Source of the DNA: Candidatus Woesearchaeota archaeon | GTDB taxonomy: Archaea; Nanobdellota; Nanobdellia; Woesearchaeales; GW2011-AR4 | Direction: 5' to 3' | DNA: 64,000 nt | Assembly (NCBI GenBank): GCA_016187465.1 | Contig: JACPJQ010000003.1 | Span: 344,139 to 408,138 of the forward strand | Shown: one piece after another, positions 19,608-30,174 of the stretch | Layout of the letters: every line of letters begins with the position of its first letter | How positions within the stretch are numbered: position 1 is the stretch's first letter | Notes under the pieces: generated by a model | What the model was told of the DNA's origin: nothing | What the model saw: the letters and a program-made list of their open reading frames with translations, nothing else | Database searches by the model: none | Translations under genes and position numbers: made by a program

Positions 19608-21470
19608 TCATATGTCGCCCCTCCTCTTTATGTAAAAAAACTCTGCCAGCATGAATAAAAACACAAACAAAAGAATTGTCAGCTCCAGATTGAAATCATG
19701 CTCTTTGCTTTCCCTGCTAAGCAGCTTCTCGCGTTCCTTCTGGCTTTCGACCTTTGACGGCAAGCTTATATCTGATTCTTTTTCATCAAGGAGGTTTACT
19801 GCATATTTCTTATTGTCGTATTCATAAATTCCAGCTTCGTCCATCAAAAGCTTTGAGGTAGTCAAGCTTGAAGAGGGGGTTTTGACCTTCTGCTCCCCGA
19901 TGGTTGCAATCTTTCCTGTCTTGTAGTTGAAATCCTTTATGTCCTCTGTGCCTATCATGAAGTTTATCAGGGAATTCCAAAAGATGGGATAAGAAGGCAG
20001 CGTCTTAAAGTCGCTCGTTTCATCCAAAATTCCGTAATAAACATTCTTGCCTTTTTTTCTCTCCCCATAGACTATAAGCGGAGTTTTGTCATCTGCAGAA
20101 GCGAATATTATAGAGCCTTTTTTTGCCTCGGCGCCGAAATAAGACGATGCTGTTGTAAAGCATTTCTCATTCTCAAATTGCTTTGTTATCTGGTTTATTG
20201 TTTCTATGCACGCCTTAGTAGGCCTGTTAATTTTATTTTTTAATTCAACTATTGGGAGATCGCCCATATTCAGCTCATTTAAGTCTCCTTGTGCAGCTAT
20301 TACAAGATTGCCGCCGTCATTCACGTAATCTTCAATATCCTCAAATGTTCCAGGCACAAGCTCGCTCTTTTTGATGTTGTACAGGATTATTATGTCCTGC
20401 TTGTATGGGTCTATCTTCTCTTTCTTTGTGTTTATGGTAAGCACGGGGGGATTTACAACGCTCAGCTCCACGTCCTTGGCCGCCCCAAGCGCGAGCTCAA
20501 GGTTGCTTGATTTGACATTTGTCACAAGCAACACCGAATTCATTATCTTGGGAGGGGTTGCGACGTAAGCTATATCATCGACACTTAAGTCGTCTTTTGG
20601 CTCAAGCTCCACTCTTGAGATCCCTGCAGGAGTGTCAAAAATAAAGTTCTCGACTGACTTTGGGGCTATGGTGACTTTTGCATCTGTGATTGTTTTTTCG
20701 TCCTTGACAATTTTTATTGTTCTCTGCACGGCCTCATTATTGAAATTTTTCACGTAAATTTTTGTATTGTACTTTGTTGCCTCGAGCTTTATGATGCCGA
20801 CATTTTTTGCATCGTTTGAAACATCAACAAAATCTATCAGCTTGTCCTCCGAAGACAGTGCAGTCCTAACAACTTCTATGTCGGGCCCTTCTGTGGAAAG
20901 AAAATCGCTGAAGACAACAATCCTTCCAGGTTTATCACCCAGAAGGTCTTTTGCAAGAAGCAAAGCGTCTCCCAAGTTTGTGGTTGTCGCCCTTGGCTTT
21001 ATTTTTGAAATCACATCGAGTGCTAGCTGGTCATTCTCGTTCTCAAGCACAATCAAGGGGATGTTCTCAGCCATTATTATGCTGTTCCTTCCGCTTACAA
21101 CCTTTTTTGCCTGTCCTAACGCAGCATCGAACCTCGAAACACCCTTTTCTTTTGCCTGCATGGACGCGCTCACATCCAAGATAACGACAGTGTTTTCAAG
21201 CGTCACATCATATTTTAATTTTACAAATGGTGCTGCTGCCACAACAGCCAATCCCAAAATGGAAAGCAGCTGGAGCAGAAAAAGCAGGTTTGTCATGAGC
21301 TTCTGCAAAAAAGAGTACTGCTTGGATCTCTTCTTGTCCTGCATTATAAACATCAAAGATGGAATTACTTTATCTTGGGGCTTTGGCCTCCTCATATAAA
21401 GAACAATAAATGCGATTACTGCTATCAGCGCCCACAATCCGAAAGGCCTTTGAAAAGGTAAGCTCACCAT
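19608..21470 (-). CDS. BatA-like VWA-domain membrane protein
   Basis: 620 aa; VSLPFQRPFGLWALIAVIAFIVLYMRRPKPQ..., ENTVVILDVSASMQAKEKGVSRFDAALGQAKKVV. Confidence 0.88.
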   Translation of the reverse strand: MVSLPFQRPFGLWALIAVIAFIVLYMRRPKPQDKVIPSLMFIMQDKKRSKQYSFLQKLMTNLLFLLQLLSILGLAVVAAAPFVKLKYDVTLENTVVILDVSASMQAKEKGVSRFDAALGQAKKVVSGRNSIIMAENIPLIVLENENDQLALDVISKIKPRATTTNLGDALLLAKDLLGDKPGRIVVFSDFLSTEGPDIEVVRTALSSEDKLIDFVDVSNDAKNVGIIKLEATKYNTKIYVKNFNNEAVQRTIKIVKDEKTITDAKVTIAPKSVENFIFDTPAGISRVELEPKDDLSVDDIAYVATPPKIMNSVLLVTNVKSSNLELALGAAKDVELSVVNPPVLTINTKKEKIDPYKQDIIILYNIKKSELVPGTFEDIEDYVNDGGNLVIAAQGDLNELNMGDLPIVELKNKINRPTKACIETINQITKQFENEKCFTTASSYFGAEAKKGSIIFASADDKTPLIVYGERKKGKNVYYGILDETSDFKTLPSYPIFWNSLINFMIGTEDIKDFNYKTGKIATIGEQKVKTPSSSLTTSKLLMDEAGIYEYDNKKYAVNLLDEKESDISLPSKVESQKEREKLLSRESKEHDFNLELTILLFVFLFMLAEFFYIKRRGDI

Positions 21471-21688
21471 TTTTTATCTTATAATTTTTGATTTTTCAAT
21501 TTTGATTTCGTTAATATTTTATTGAATGTAAATTTACTGTTATTTTTTATTTGAAAGTCTCTCACATGACGCATTATTTTTATTCTGCATAAACCTATCC
21601 AAAAATATAAAAATCCATTTTAATTTTTTTATTGAAATTCTCTCGTCTAATGTTCAACCGTTAATGATTTTTTTAATGTTTTTTATGA

Positions 21689-21889
21689 TTATCTTTTCTT
21701 TTTTTTGAATACAATGCCTATCAATTCCTTTGGATTCGCCAAATCCTTGACCAAGACCAGGACATTGTTGAATTCGTACCAGTACACCTCTGATTCTGCA
21801 TCTATTTTTAAGTCTTTTCTCGCTTCCTGCGGCAGAGTCAGCTGCCCCTGCTTTGTCAGCTTCGCCTTTCCTATAAATTTCGGTTCCAT
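21689..21889 (-). CDS. AbrB/SpoVT-type DNA-binding protein
   Basis: FIGKAKLTKQGQLTLPQEARKDLKIDAESEVYWYEFNNVLVLVKD. Confidence 0.75.
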   Translation of the reverse strand: MEPKFIGKAKLTKQGQLTLPQEARKDLKIDAESEVYWYEFNNVLVLVKDLANPKELIGIVFKKKKR

Positions 21890-22275
21890 TATTAAAAGTA
21901 ATAAAAATAGGTTTATTATTATAATTATTAAAAGTAATAGTTTATAAATGTTGCGGTTTTTATCAAATTAAACAGAAAGTTTAAATATATCCTTACTTTT
22001 CTTTGTTCTATGAAAAATGGGCTTTTCCGGTCAATAAATGGAATTTTTGAGATAGTTTCAGCTACTTCTACAACTATAGGTACAGCGTAAGGCTGCTCAT
22101 TGTTTCTTAACACCAAAAGCTTAGTTTTTCAAATTCTTCTTTGGTCTTGTAAACCTACAGGAAGCTTCTGATTCTAAGGCTTTGTTGAGAAACTAGGTTA
22201 TTTGCGAATTGTTTAATTTTAGATTTTAAATAAAATGAGGGCTATAGAAATAAAATTAAATGGAGGAATGAAAAA

Positions 22276-22818
22276 ATGTTACCATACCAAGAATATGTAA
22301 AAGCATACGTGCAGTGGCAATTCGTTGACCCCAAAAAACATGGCGGGTTAATCTTATTAGCCGCACTTGCGGATGAAGTAGTTCAAAGAAAAAGCATACA
22401 ACCGGTGGATGGGAGCTTTGAAAAAGCCGTTAAGCTGATTCAGTTAGGGCAAGTTGGCAAGGAACACGGAGTTATAGGAAATATTGCCATGATAGACTTA
22501 GTGATAGGCGGACCTAATAATCCGTTGGTTAACTGGTCGTCAGAGTATTATGGCGGTATAGCCAGAGCTGAAGAGCAAATGTACCAGCAACCTGTTTCGG
22601 TTGAAGAGTGTGTTCGTAAATTCTACAGGGAAAATCCCTTGGAGTTTATCATTCGAAGCAGAAGTGAAAGGGATGTTGCAGAGAAGATTTGGAAAGAACC
22701 AAGACTTGCTATGCATAGAAAGGCTAAGCCAGCTGATGTGATTATGGCTTATGTGCTCGGAATTATAAGCAGCAGCGAAAATGCATCAAGGCTATTGGAA
22801 AGCCAAAGAATAAACTGA
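22276..22818 (+). CDS. Hypothetical protein (180 aa)
   Basis: ORF with upstream GGAGG; no family recognised. Confidence 0.55.
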   Translation: MLPYQEYVKAYVQWQFVDPKKHGGLILLAALADEVVQRKSIQPVDGSFEKAVKLIQLGQVGKEHGVIGNIAMIDLVIGGPNNPLVNWSSEYYGGIARAEEQMYQQPVSVEECVRKFYRENPLEFIIRSRSERDVAEKIWKEPRLAMHRKAKPADVIMAYVLGIISSSENASRLLESQRIN

Positions 22819-22881
22819 AACCCTGCGAAGATTTGAATTGTTACCAAAAACTATATAAAAAAACCTAAAACCAATCAAACA

Positions 22882-24807
22882 GTGTCAAAAATTAAAATAA
22901 CACTGCCTGACGGAAGCGTACGTGAATACCCAAAAGGAATAACTGCAGGAGAGATAGCTTTTGAAATAGGCAAAAGGCTCGGGGAAGACGCTTTAATAGC
23001 CAAAATAAACGGCAGGCTGAAAGACTTGTTTGTTCCGGTAAACGAAGATGCGGCATTGCAGATTATAACTTTCAGGGACAAAGAAGGATTGGAAGTTTTC
23101 AGGCACAGCACAGCCCATCTTCTGGCTCATGCAGTTATTGAACTGTTTCCAGACGCAAGGCTGACAATAGGGCCTGTGGTTGAGGAAGGCTTCTACTATG
23201 ATTTTGACATTGGGCACCATTTCACCCCGGAAGATCTGGCAAAAATTGAACAGAGAATGCATGAGATTGTAAAAAATAATTACAAAGTTGAAAGGGTAGA
23301 GCAGACAGAAAGCGAAGCAAAGCACATGTTCAAAAACAACCCATACAAGATTGAATTAATAGAGGAGTTTCACAAAGAGAAGCAATCCATCAGCTCGTAT
23401 AAGCAGGGTGACTTTATTGACTTGTGCAGGGGACCCCATATACCAAACACAGGAAAGATAAAGGCATTCAAGCTGACAAAAATTGCAGCAGCCTACTGGA
23501 GAGGCGACCAAAAAAAACAGCAGCTGCAGAGGATATACGGCATAAGCTTTCCTGAAAAAAGCATGCTTGAGCAGCATCTTAAGCTGCTGGAAGAAGCTGA
23601 AAAAAGAGACCACAGAAAGCTTGGAAAAGAGCTTGAATGGTTTACTTTCTTTGAGGAAAGTCCCGGGGCGCCATTTTTTTATCCAAAAGGCGCAATTATC
23701 TATAGCACTCTTATAAGTTTTATCAGGGAGGAATACAAAAAAAGAGGGTACAATGAGGTAATCACCCCTTTGCTGTATGAAAAGTCGTTGTGGGTTGCTT
23801 CAGGCCATTGGGAGCATTTCAAAGAGCATATGTTTACATTGCAGTCAGAAGGCAAAGATTACGGACTGAAGCCTATGAACTGCCCGTCGCATATCCTCAT
23901 CTACAAGTCAAAATCAAGAAGCTACAAGGATTTGCCTCTCAGGATTGCTGATTTTGCGCCTTTGCACAGAAACGAATTGTCAGGAACTCTGGCAGGCTTG
24001 ACAAGGGTCAGGAAAATGTCGCAGGATGATGCGCATATCTTTATTGCTCCTAAGCAAATAGAAGAGGAAATATCCAGAGTTCTGGAATTTATGAATTTCA
24101 TCTACAAGAAAACTTTTGATTTTGAATACAAGGTTGAGCTGAGCACAAGGCCTGAGAAGTTTATGGGCAGGCTTGAGGACTGGGAGAAGGCAGAGGATGC
24201 TCTGAAAAAAGCGCTTGATGTGAACAAAATAAAATATGAGATTAAAGCAGGGGAAGGCGCTTTTTACGGCCCAAAGATAGACTTTCACATTAAAGACGCC
24301 TTAGGAAGAAGCTGGCAGCTTGCAACTGTTCAGCTTGATTTCCAGCTGCCTGAAAGGTTTGACGCGACTTACATAGGAGCTGACAACACAAAGCACCGCG
24401 TTATCATGATACACCGGGCTCTGCTCGGAAGCATTGAAAGGTTCATTGGAATCTTAGTTGAGCATTACGCTGGCAAATTGCCTTTATGGCTTTCTCCTCT
24501 GCAAGTCAGGATTCTTACTGTGGCTGACAGGTTTGAAAAGTACGCCAGCAGGATAAAGGAAGAGTTTGAAAAAAACAATATAAGGGTTGAGGTTGACGCA
24601 AGGACTGAAAGCGTAGGCTACAAGGTCAGGGAAGCGCAATTCAATAAAATTCCATTAATACTGACAGTTGGAGAAAAAGAAGAGAAAAACGGAGTTGTTG
24701 CAGTTCGCACTTTGGACAACAAGGTTTATTTTGATGTTAAGGTTAATGAATTAATAAATAATATTTTGGGTAACATAGAAAATAAAAAGATTAAGTTTGA
24801 GATGTAA
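22882..24807 (+). CDS. thrS: Threonyl-tRNA synthetase, bacterial-type architecture (TGS + HxxxH/C editing domain)
   Basis: TGS SKIKITLPDGSVREYPKGITAGEIA; FRHSTAHLLAHAV; DLCRGPHIPNTG; class II motifs GLKPMNCPSHILIY, LHRNELSGTLAGLTRVRKMSQDDAHIF. Confidence 0.95.
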   Translation: MSKIKITLPDGSVREYPKGITAGEIAFEIGKRLGEDALIAKINGRLKDLFVPVNEDAALQIITFRDKEGLEVFRHSTAHLLAHAVIELFPDARLTIGPVVEEGFYYDFDIGHHFTPEDLAKIEQRMHEIVKNNYKVERVEQTESEAKHMFKNNPYKIELIEEFHKEKQSISSYKQGDFIDLCRGPHIPNTGKIKAFKLTKIAAAYWRGDQKKQQLQRIYGISFPEKSMLEQHLKLLEEAEKRDHRKLGKELEWFTFFEESPGAPFFYPKGAIIYSTLISFIREEYKKRGYNEVITPLLYEKSLWVASGHWEHFKEHMFTLQSEGKDYGLKPMNCPSHILIYKSKSRSYKDLPLRIADFAPLHRNELSGTLAGLTRVRKMSQDDAHIFIAPKQIEEEISRVLEFMNFIYKKTFDFEYKVELSTRPEKFMGRLEDWEKAEDALKKALDVNKIKYEIKAGEGAFYGPKIDFHIKDALGRSWQLATVQLDFQLPERFDATYIGADNTKHRVIMIHRALLGSIERFIGILVEHYAGKLPLWLSPLQVRILTVADRFEKYASRIKEEFEKNNIRVEVDARTESVGYKVREAQFNKIPLILTVGEKEEKNGVVAVRTLDNKVYFDVKVNELINNILGNIENKKIKFEM

Positions 24808-24810
24808 AAC

Positions 24811-25218
24811 TTATTTTGGGGGATGCTTGCTTCTGTCAAATCTATTTTTTAGTGGTTCATATTTTCCAGAGAGTACCTCTTTTTTCCAATGGAGAATTCC
24901 AGTCCGTATATAATCAGGAGCCAACCCCAATCCATCACAAACGTTGTTAAATGAGAATAACCAGTCGCTGTCTTCTCCTAAAATCCAGTCCTCTGTTTTA
25001 CTGAATAATTCTTCTCCCTTTTTGCTTCTTGCCCTTATGTATTTTTGATAAATATGTACTGCATCTTCTAAAAGCGCCAACATTAATTTTTTTTCCGGTT
25101 CGAGATGCTCTTGTCTATATATATCAAAATATTGATCTCGCGCTAGTGTATCAAGTCCAAATGATCTCTCTTTCATTAATCTATCATCAAGTACTGTAGA
25201 CATTTTAACCTCAAACAA
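24811..25218 (-). CDS. Hypothetical protein (135 aa)
   Basis: Full-length ORF, no family recognised. Confidence 0.5.
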   Translation of the reverse strand: MFEVKMSTVLDDRLMKERSFGLDTLARDQYFDIYRQEHLEPEKKLMLALLEDAVHIYQKYIRARSKKGEELFSKTEDWILGEDSDWLFSFNNVCDGLGLAPDYIRTGILHWKKEVLSGKYEPLKNRFDRSKHPPK

Positions 25219-25306
25219 GATGAGTAAAAAACATTTTATTTATAAATCTTTAGTTTTTTGACTACTATAAAGTTAGCATAAAAAATAAGAAACATGGAAG
25301 TATTGG

Positions 25307-27613
25307 TTAATAAATCGGATAATCATAATATTTTGGCTGCTCGAATGGCAATTTTATTTCTTTTATTTCCTTGTTGATGTTGTTCAAGTCATTTGCTTTT
25401 ATCTTGCCTGCTGAAACCGTGTAAAGCACGTCGTCCATGTACATACCCCTCCTCACAGCGTTTGGCGAGCCGTAATAGTAATAGTCTCTCTGCTCGTCGC
25501 CTTCATTGTGGGTTATTTTTCCTTTTACCTTGAATCCATCTTCCAGCGTAAGGCTGAAAACATAAGCGCCCTGCCATAGCCTTTGGGTGCGGTACCCGAG
25601 CTTTGGGTCATAATACTGCTTGCCTTTAACCTCTGTGACTGGAATGACAAGCAGGTTCTTTTTCCTGTCAAACAAAAACGCCTTGTGATCCCTTAAAGCC
25701 TCTGAATCAGTTCCCGCTTCTCCTATTTCATATTTGTCAAGCTGTTTCGGGTTTTTAACATCTGAAACGTCAAACAGGGCAAGCTTTACTCCTTTTGTCG
25801 AGACTCCGCCCCATTCATTGCTTTCAGTTTCCTTGCCTATGCCGATAATATGGTTCTCATCATAAGGGTGCAAATAGTCTGAAAATCCTGGTATTTTTAA
25901 TTCGCCTAATATTTCAGGATTGCTTGGATTTGACAAATCTATGACAAACAGCGGGTCAATCCTTTTGAAAGTTACCATGTAGAGCCTGTCGCCAATAAAT
26001 CTGGTAGAATAGATTCTTTCATCAGGAGCTATTTCTTCAAGCTTGCCAATAGTTTCCATATCATCGTCAAGGACATACACATTGTTGTACATCATGTATT
26101 TGCCTTCCCTTGGAATTGGCGGCCTGATTATCAAAGATTTTGAAACTGCAGCCTCTGAAGATACTGCCTTGCCCGTGACTTCCTGGGCAGAAACAGCTAC
26201 ACCTGCAGAAGGCTGTGAGCCCTCTGCACCTCTGACAGCCATCGGAATGATGCCGTAAAACTCCATTGTGGTTGCGACTCTCAGATTGTTGTTGAAATCG
26301 TCTAATGAAAACTGATTCGATAGATATCCAGAAACTTCCCCTTTAGCGCCATATTCGATATCGCCTTTGTCTATCTTTATTTTATGTACGACTGTCTTTC
26401 TTCTTTCCTGCTCGAGCTTTGCTTCATAGTCAGCAATAGTGTCTTCTATTTTTTGGATAAGCTCGTCTCTTTTATCCTCGTCCATGCTGTTGTACATGTC
26501 TTCAAGCAATGAAGATATCCTTTCCCACCTCTCATTCGAATTCAGGGAGCCGTCATCTTTTATTTCATTTATTTTTGACCGGATATCTGAAGGCAGCAAA
26601 GGCACCACAACTTCATAGAATCTTTCCTCATTGTGTTTTTCGTAGTATGTGTAAGGGGGATTTTTCTGGTATGCGATGTAAATATTATCCTGTGAAACGT
26701 ACAATGTGTTCGAGTAGCCCATCATAAACGTCTTTGCATTTACCTCGTCTTTTTCCTCAAAAATATTGAAAGACGCGACTGTGTGAAAAACATAATTCTG
26801 CTCGGGATTGTCAAAATAATAAATATCAGGCCTTGCAATAATTCTTGCAGACGATTTTATCTGGGGCAGTGCAATGATTGGGCCGCTGTAGTAGACATCA
26901 TCTTTTACAATGAAGTATGCATAATCACCTATCATTCTTGATTCAAAGTAATAGCCGTCTAGATTGTAATCCTTAACAAGTTCGGGCTCGCTTCTGTCGG
27001 ATATGTCATAAATAAAAACGTGCGTCTTGCTGGTATGCCTCGGCCTAGGCACGAAATCGTATTGCTCAAAGTAAGGGACTTCTGCATTATCCTCTGAGAA
27101 AACCGCCATCCTGTCCTTGTTCACAAGCATGTTCCTGGGCCTTCCAACAAGCTTTGTCTCGGAAATTATTTTTCCGTCTTCTGCCGGGAACGCGTCAACA
27201 ATCACAAGCTTGTCCTGCACAATAGTATAAATGTACTTGCCGTCGTTTTTGACAAAATCGGCTTCGTCTACTCCTTCTACCTGCACATTTGTCTGTGAGT
27301 AGTCACTTGCTGCGCCTGAATCGGCTTTGGCTGCGCTTGGGGCTGCGGCAGATTCCTGCGCCATCATCACATCACCGGCAAACGCTCGTTTAATGCCGCC
27401 CGTAAATCCGCTTGCATAGCCTGAGCTTATTGCAGCCTTCTCAAGAAAATCGCGCACTTCCTGCGCAGACGAAAATTTCTTCAATTCTTGGGTTGTCTGA
27501 AACTCTGTATTTTTTATTTCTCCTGGAACTTGCGGCTTGCAGCTTACCAACAGAATGCTGGTTAGCAGAATCATTGAAAGCAAAAGTCTTGAATTTGTTT
27601 TTTGTTTTTCCAT
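25307..27613 (-). CDS. Secreted beta-propeller domain lipoprotein (COG4880-like)
   Basis: Lipobox-like LLTSILLVSCKPQ; YSQTNVQVEGVDEADFVKNDGKYIYTI...LVIVDAFP and FIGDRLYMVTFKRIDPLFVIDLSNPSNPEILGELKIPGFSDYLHPYDENHIIGIGKE. Confidence 0.9.
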   Translation of the reverse strand: MEKQKTNSRLLLSMILLTSILLVSCKPQVPGEIKNTEFQTTQELKKFSSAQEVRDFLEKAAISSGYASGFTGGIKRAFAGDVMMAQESAAAPSAAKADSGAASDYSQTNVQVEGVDEADFVKNDGKYIYTIVQDKLVIVDAFPAEDGKIISETKLVGRPRNMLVNKDRMAVFSEDNAEVPYFEQYDFVPRPRHTSKTHVFIYDISDRSEPELVKDYNLDGYYFESRMIGDYAYFIVKDDVYYSGPIIALPQIKSSARIIARPDIYYFDNPEQNYVFHTVASFNIFEEKDEVNAKTFMMGYSNTLYVSQDNIYIAYQKNPPYTYYEKHNEERFYEVVVPLLPSDIRSKINEIKDDGSLNSNERWERISSLLEDMYNSMDEDKRDELIQKIEDTIADYEAKLEQERRKTVVHKIKIDKGDIEYGAKGEVSGYLSNQFSLDDFNNNLRVATTMEFYGIIPMAVRGAEGSQPSAGVAVSAQEVTGKAVSSEAAVSKSLIIRPPIPREGKYMMYNNVYVLDDDMETIGKLEEIAPDERIYSTRFIGDRLYMVTFKRIDPLFVIDLSNPSNPEILGELKIPGFSDYLHPYDENHIIGIGKETESNEWGGVSTKGVKLALFDVSDVKNPKQLDKYEIGEAGTDSEALRDHKAFLFDRKKNLLVIPVTEVKGKQYYDPKLGYRTQRLWQGAYVFSLTLEDGFKVKGKITHNEGDEQRDYYYYGSPNAVRRGMYMDDVLYTVSAGKIKANDLNNINKEIKEIKLPFEQPKYYDYPIY

Positions 27614-27676
27614 CTTATCTTTTAGTTAAGTTGCCCTTGTATAAATACTTGCCCATAGCTTTGAATCTGTTTGAAG

Positions 27677-28282
27677 TTATTTAATGTCTTTTCTGAACAA
27701 ACCAACTACCAGATAGATTGCCAATGTGAATAATGCCCCAGCCAAAAACCACAAAGCAATGTTCTGCGGGATCGATGTTACTTGCTCGACAGGAGCTGCC
27801 TGGCTTAACGCCATAGGCGCTGATTCAAGCCCCCTGTCAGCTATTGCAGATTTAGCAGCCGCCATTTCCTGAGTCGCAATTCGTCCTGAAAGATATTTTG
27901 AAACAAGCTGAATAACTCCGGCTGCTGCGCTGACAATCAAAGCAACCGGCAGAATGCTCTTGAGCTTTTCCTTTATGCCGAAAGTCTTTTTTGGCGCTAT
28001 TATTATATATTTGTTTGCCAGCCTGTAATGGCTTACTTCCTTGCCTTTCTGGCTGTAATGGAACTCCTTTGAATCTATTAATCCTGTTTGCATCAACTGT
28101 TGTAGATTATAATGAACTGTAGATATTGGAAGATTTAATTTCGAGGCAAGCTCTGATTCAGTTGCTTCCCGGCTAGATAAATAATCCAGTATTTTCCTGC
28201 AGGACTCGTTGCTGATTACGTTTGATATTTTCTTGATTTTATCGTCTTCCATGGACAATAAAAGGAAATTCTTGTTCGCCAT
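27677..28282 (-). CDS. Winged-helix (ArsR-like) regulator with C-terminal TM segments
   Basis: ISNESCRKILDYLSSREATESELASKLNLPISTVHYNLQQLMQTGLIDSKEF; two hydrophobic segments downstream. Confidence 0.85.
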   Translation of the reverse strand: MANKNFLLLSMEDDKIKKISNVISNESCRKILDYLSSREATESELASKLNLPISTVHYNLQQLMQTGLIDSKEFHYSQKGKEVSHYRLANKYIIIAPKKTFGIKEKLKSILPVALIVSAAAGVIQLVSKYLSGRIATQEMAAAKSAIADRGLESAPMALSQAAPVEQVTSIPQNIALWFLAGALFTLAIYLVVGLFRKDIK

Positions 28283-28410
28283 AGTAAAAGTAATAGATTT
28301 CTGCTTTTTAAATAGGTTTTGATAGGTTTGAACTGGTTGGAAGTTAAGGATGGTACTTTAACTTGTATGCAACGAATAACTTTATAAATAAAAATTCTTA
28401 ACCATTCGCT

Positions 28411-29763
28411 ATGGTCCTTGACAAGCTGTCTGACTCTTTGAAAAACACTTTGCAGAAGATAGCAAAATCTCTTTTTGTAGATGAAAAACTCATAAATGAA
28501 TTGATAAAAGACATTCAGAGGGCTCTGCTTCAGGCAGACGTGAATGTAAAGCTTGTATTTGACTTAACAGAAAAGATAAAGAAGAGGGCATTGAATGAGG
28601 AATCCCCAAAAGGGCTGACAAAAAAAGAGCAGCTGATAAATATTGTCTACGATGAATTGGTGAATTTCCTGGGCAAAGAGCAGCACAGGATAGAAGTAAA
28701 GCAAAAGCCGTTCAAGATAATGCTTGTCGGGTTGTTCGGCTCCGGAAAAACAACAACAGCGGGAAAGCTTGCAAAATTCTACACAAAAAGGGGCTTCAAG
28801 GTCGCATTGGTTGGATTGGATGTCCATAGGCATGCTGCGATGGAGCAGATTGAGCAGGTTGGAAAGCACGCAAATGTCAAGGTATTTTCAGACAGGAAAA
28901 CAAAAGACCCTTTAGAGATATGGGAAAAATTCAAAGAGGATTTCAACGAGTTTGATATTTTGATAATAGACACTTCCGGAAGGGACGCTTTAAGCCATGA
29001 CCTGATCGCCGAAATAGAGGAAGTCAATAGAAAAATCCAGCCAAATGAGAATTTGCTTGTCATTTCCGCTGACATAGGCCAGGCTGCCCAGAAACAGGCC
29101 GAGCAATTCCATAAAAGCTGCGGCATAACCGGAGTTGTTGTTTCAAAAATGGACGGCACTGCAAAAGGAGGAGGGGCACTGACTGCGTGCTCTGTTTCCG
29201 GCGCGCCTATAAAATTTATAGGAAGTGGAGAAAAGATAGACGATCTTGAGCAGTTCAACCCGCAGGGCTTTGTCGGCAGGATTTTGGGCATGGGCGACTT
29301 GGAAGCATTGCTTGAGAAGGCAAAAGAAGTGATAAAGGAAGAAGACGCAGAGGATCTGGGCAAGAGATTCCTGAAAGGTGAGTTCAATCTGATTGACCTT
29401 TACGAGCAGATGGAAGCTATGTCTAAGATGGGCCCTTTGAGCAGCATTGTCGAGATGATTCCGGGATTCGGGCAGCTGAAATTGCCAAAAGAGATGCTTC
29501 AAACCCAGGAGGGAAAATTAAAAAAATGGAAATATGTAATTCAAAGTATGACTAAAGAAGAACTTGAAAGACCAGATGAACTTATGGACTCTGCAAGAGT
29601 AGATAGAGTTGCTAAAGGATCTGGAACCTCTACTCAAGAAGTACGCGAGCTAATTAAACAATATCGTCAGAGTAAAAAGATGATAAAATTATTTAAAGGT
29701 AATAAGGGAGACATAAGTAAGATGATGAAAAAATTCAGCGGCAGGCTGCCGATGGGCGGTTGA
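28411..29763 (+). CDS. ffh: Signal recognition particle SRP54
   Basis: MLVGLFGSGKTTTAGKLAKFY, DTSGRDALSHDLIAEIEEV, SKMDGTAKGGGALTA, M domain ..MGPLSSIVEMIPGFGQLKLPKEML. Confidence 0.96.
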   Translation: MVLDKLSDSLKNTLQKIAKSLFVDEKLINELIKDIQRALLQADVNVKLVFDLTEKIKKRALNEESPKGLTKKEQLINIVYDELVNFLGKEQHRIEVKQKPFKIMLVGLFGSGKTTTAGKLAKFYTKRGFKVALVGLDVHRHAAMEQIEQVGKHANVKVFSDRKTKDPLEIWEKFKEDFNEFDILIIDTSGRDALSHDLIAEIEEVNRKIQPNENLLVISADIGQAAQKQAEQFHKSCGITGVVVSKMDGTAKGGGALTACSVSGAPIKFIGSGEKIDDLEQFNPQGFVGRILGMGDLEALLEKAKEVIKEEDAEDLGKRFLKGEFNLIDLYEQMEAMSKMGPLSSIVEMIPGFGQLKLPKEMLQTQEGKLKKWKYVIQSMTKEELERPDELMDSARVDRVAKGSGTSTQEVRELIKQYRQSKKMIKLFKGNKGDISKMMKKFSGRLPMGG

Positions 29764-29803
29764 TTATTGTATTCAATTCTGTTGAATAATCAAAAAAAGA
29801 TTA

Positions 29804-30106
29804 TTAATCGGAGAAATTTCTTGCAATCTCCTCTAATAAGTTAATGGCATTTGTAAGAGCCTCTCTACTTTTAGTATTTCTTAAATATAGTTCTGCACTT
29901 GTAACAATACCTCGCAAACCCCTTATTTCATCTTTGGTAAAATAGACAATGTCTCTTTTTAAGGATTCATCTGTCAATTGAGGAGAATATTTACTTACCC
30001 ATTCATGATATTGTTTAAGAGAATTAAAATCCGCTGGATATACTTTTTTTTGAATTGCGGGTATCAACTCCCCAAATCGTTCAATAGGGGATTTTGTTTG
30101 ATTCAT
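29804..30106 (-). CDS. Hypothetical protein (100 aa)
   Basis: Compact ORF, no family recognised. Confidence 0.45.
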   Translation of the reverse strand: MNQTKSPIERFGELIPAIQKKVYPADFNSLKQYHEWVSKYSPQLTDESLKRDIVYFTKDEIRGLRGIVTSAELYLRNTKSREALTNAINLLEEIARNFSD

Positions 30107-30174
30107 TCTTATATTAGTGACTATAAACTACTATTTAAAGCTTTCTATTTTTACTATTTAATCGTAGTTATAAA

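Noticed and set aside
21928-22250. Possible Phd/AbrB-like antitoxin remnant (…VLRNNEQPYAVPIVVEVAETISK…)
   Set aside because: Frame is short and interrupted upstream; may be a degraded gene but too weak to call from sequence alone.
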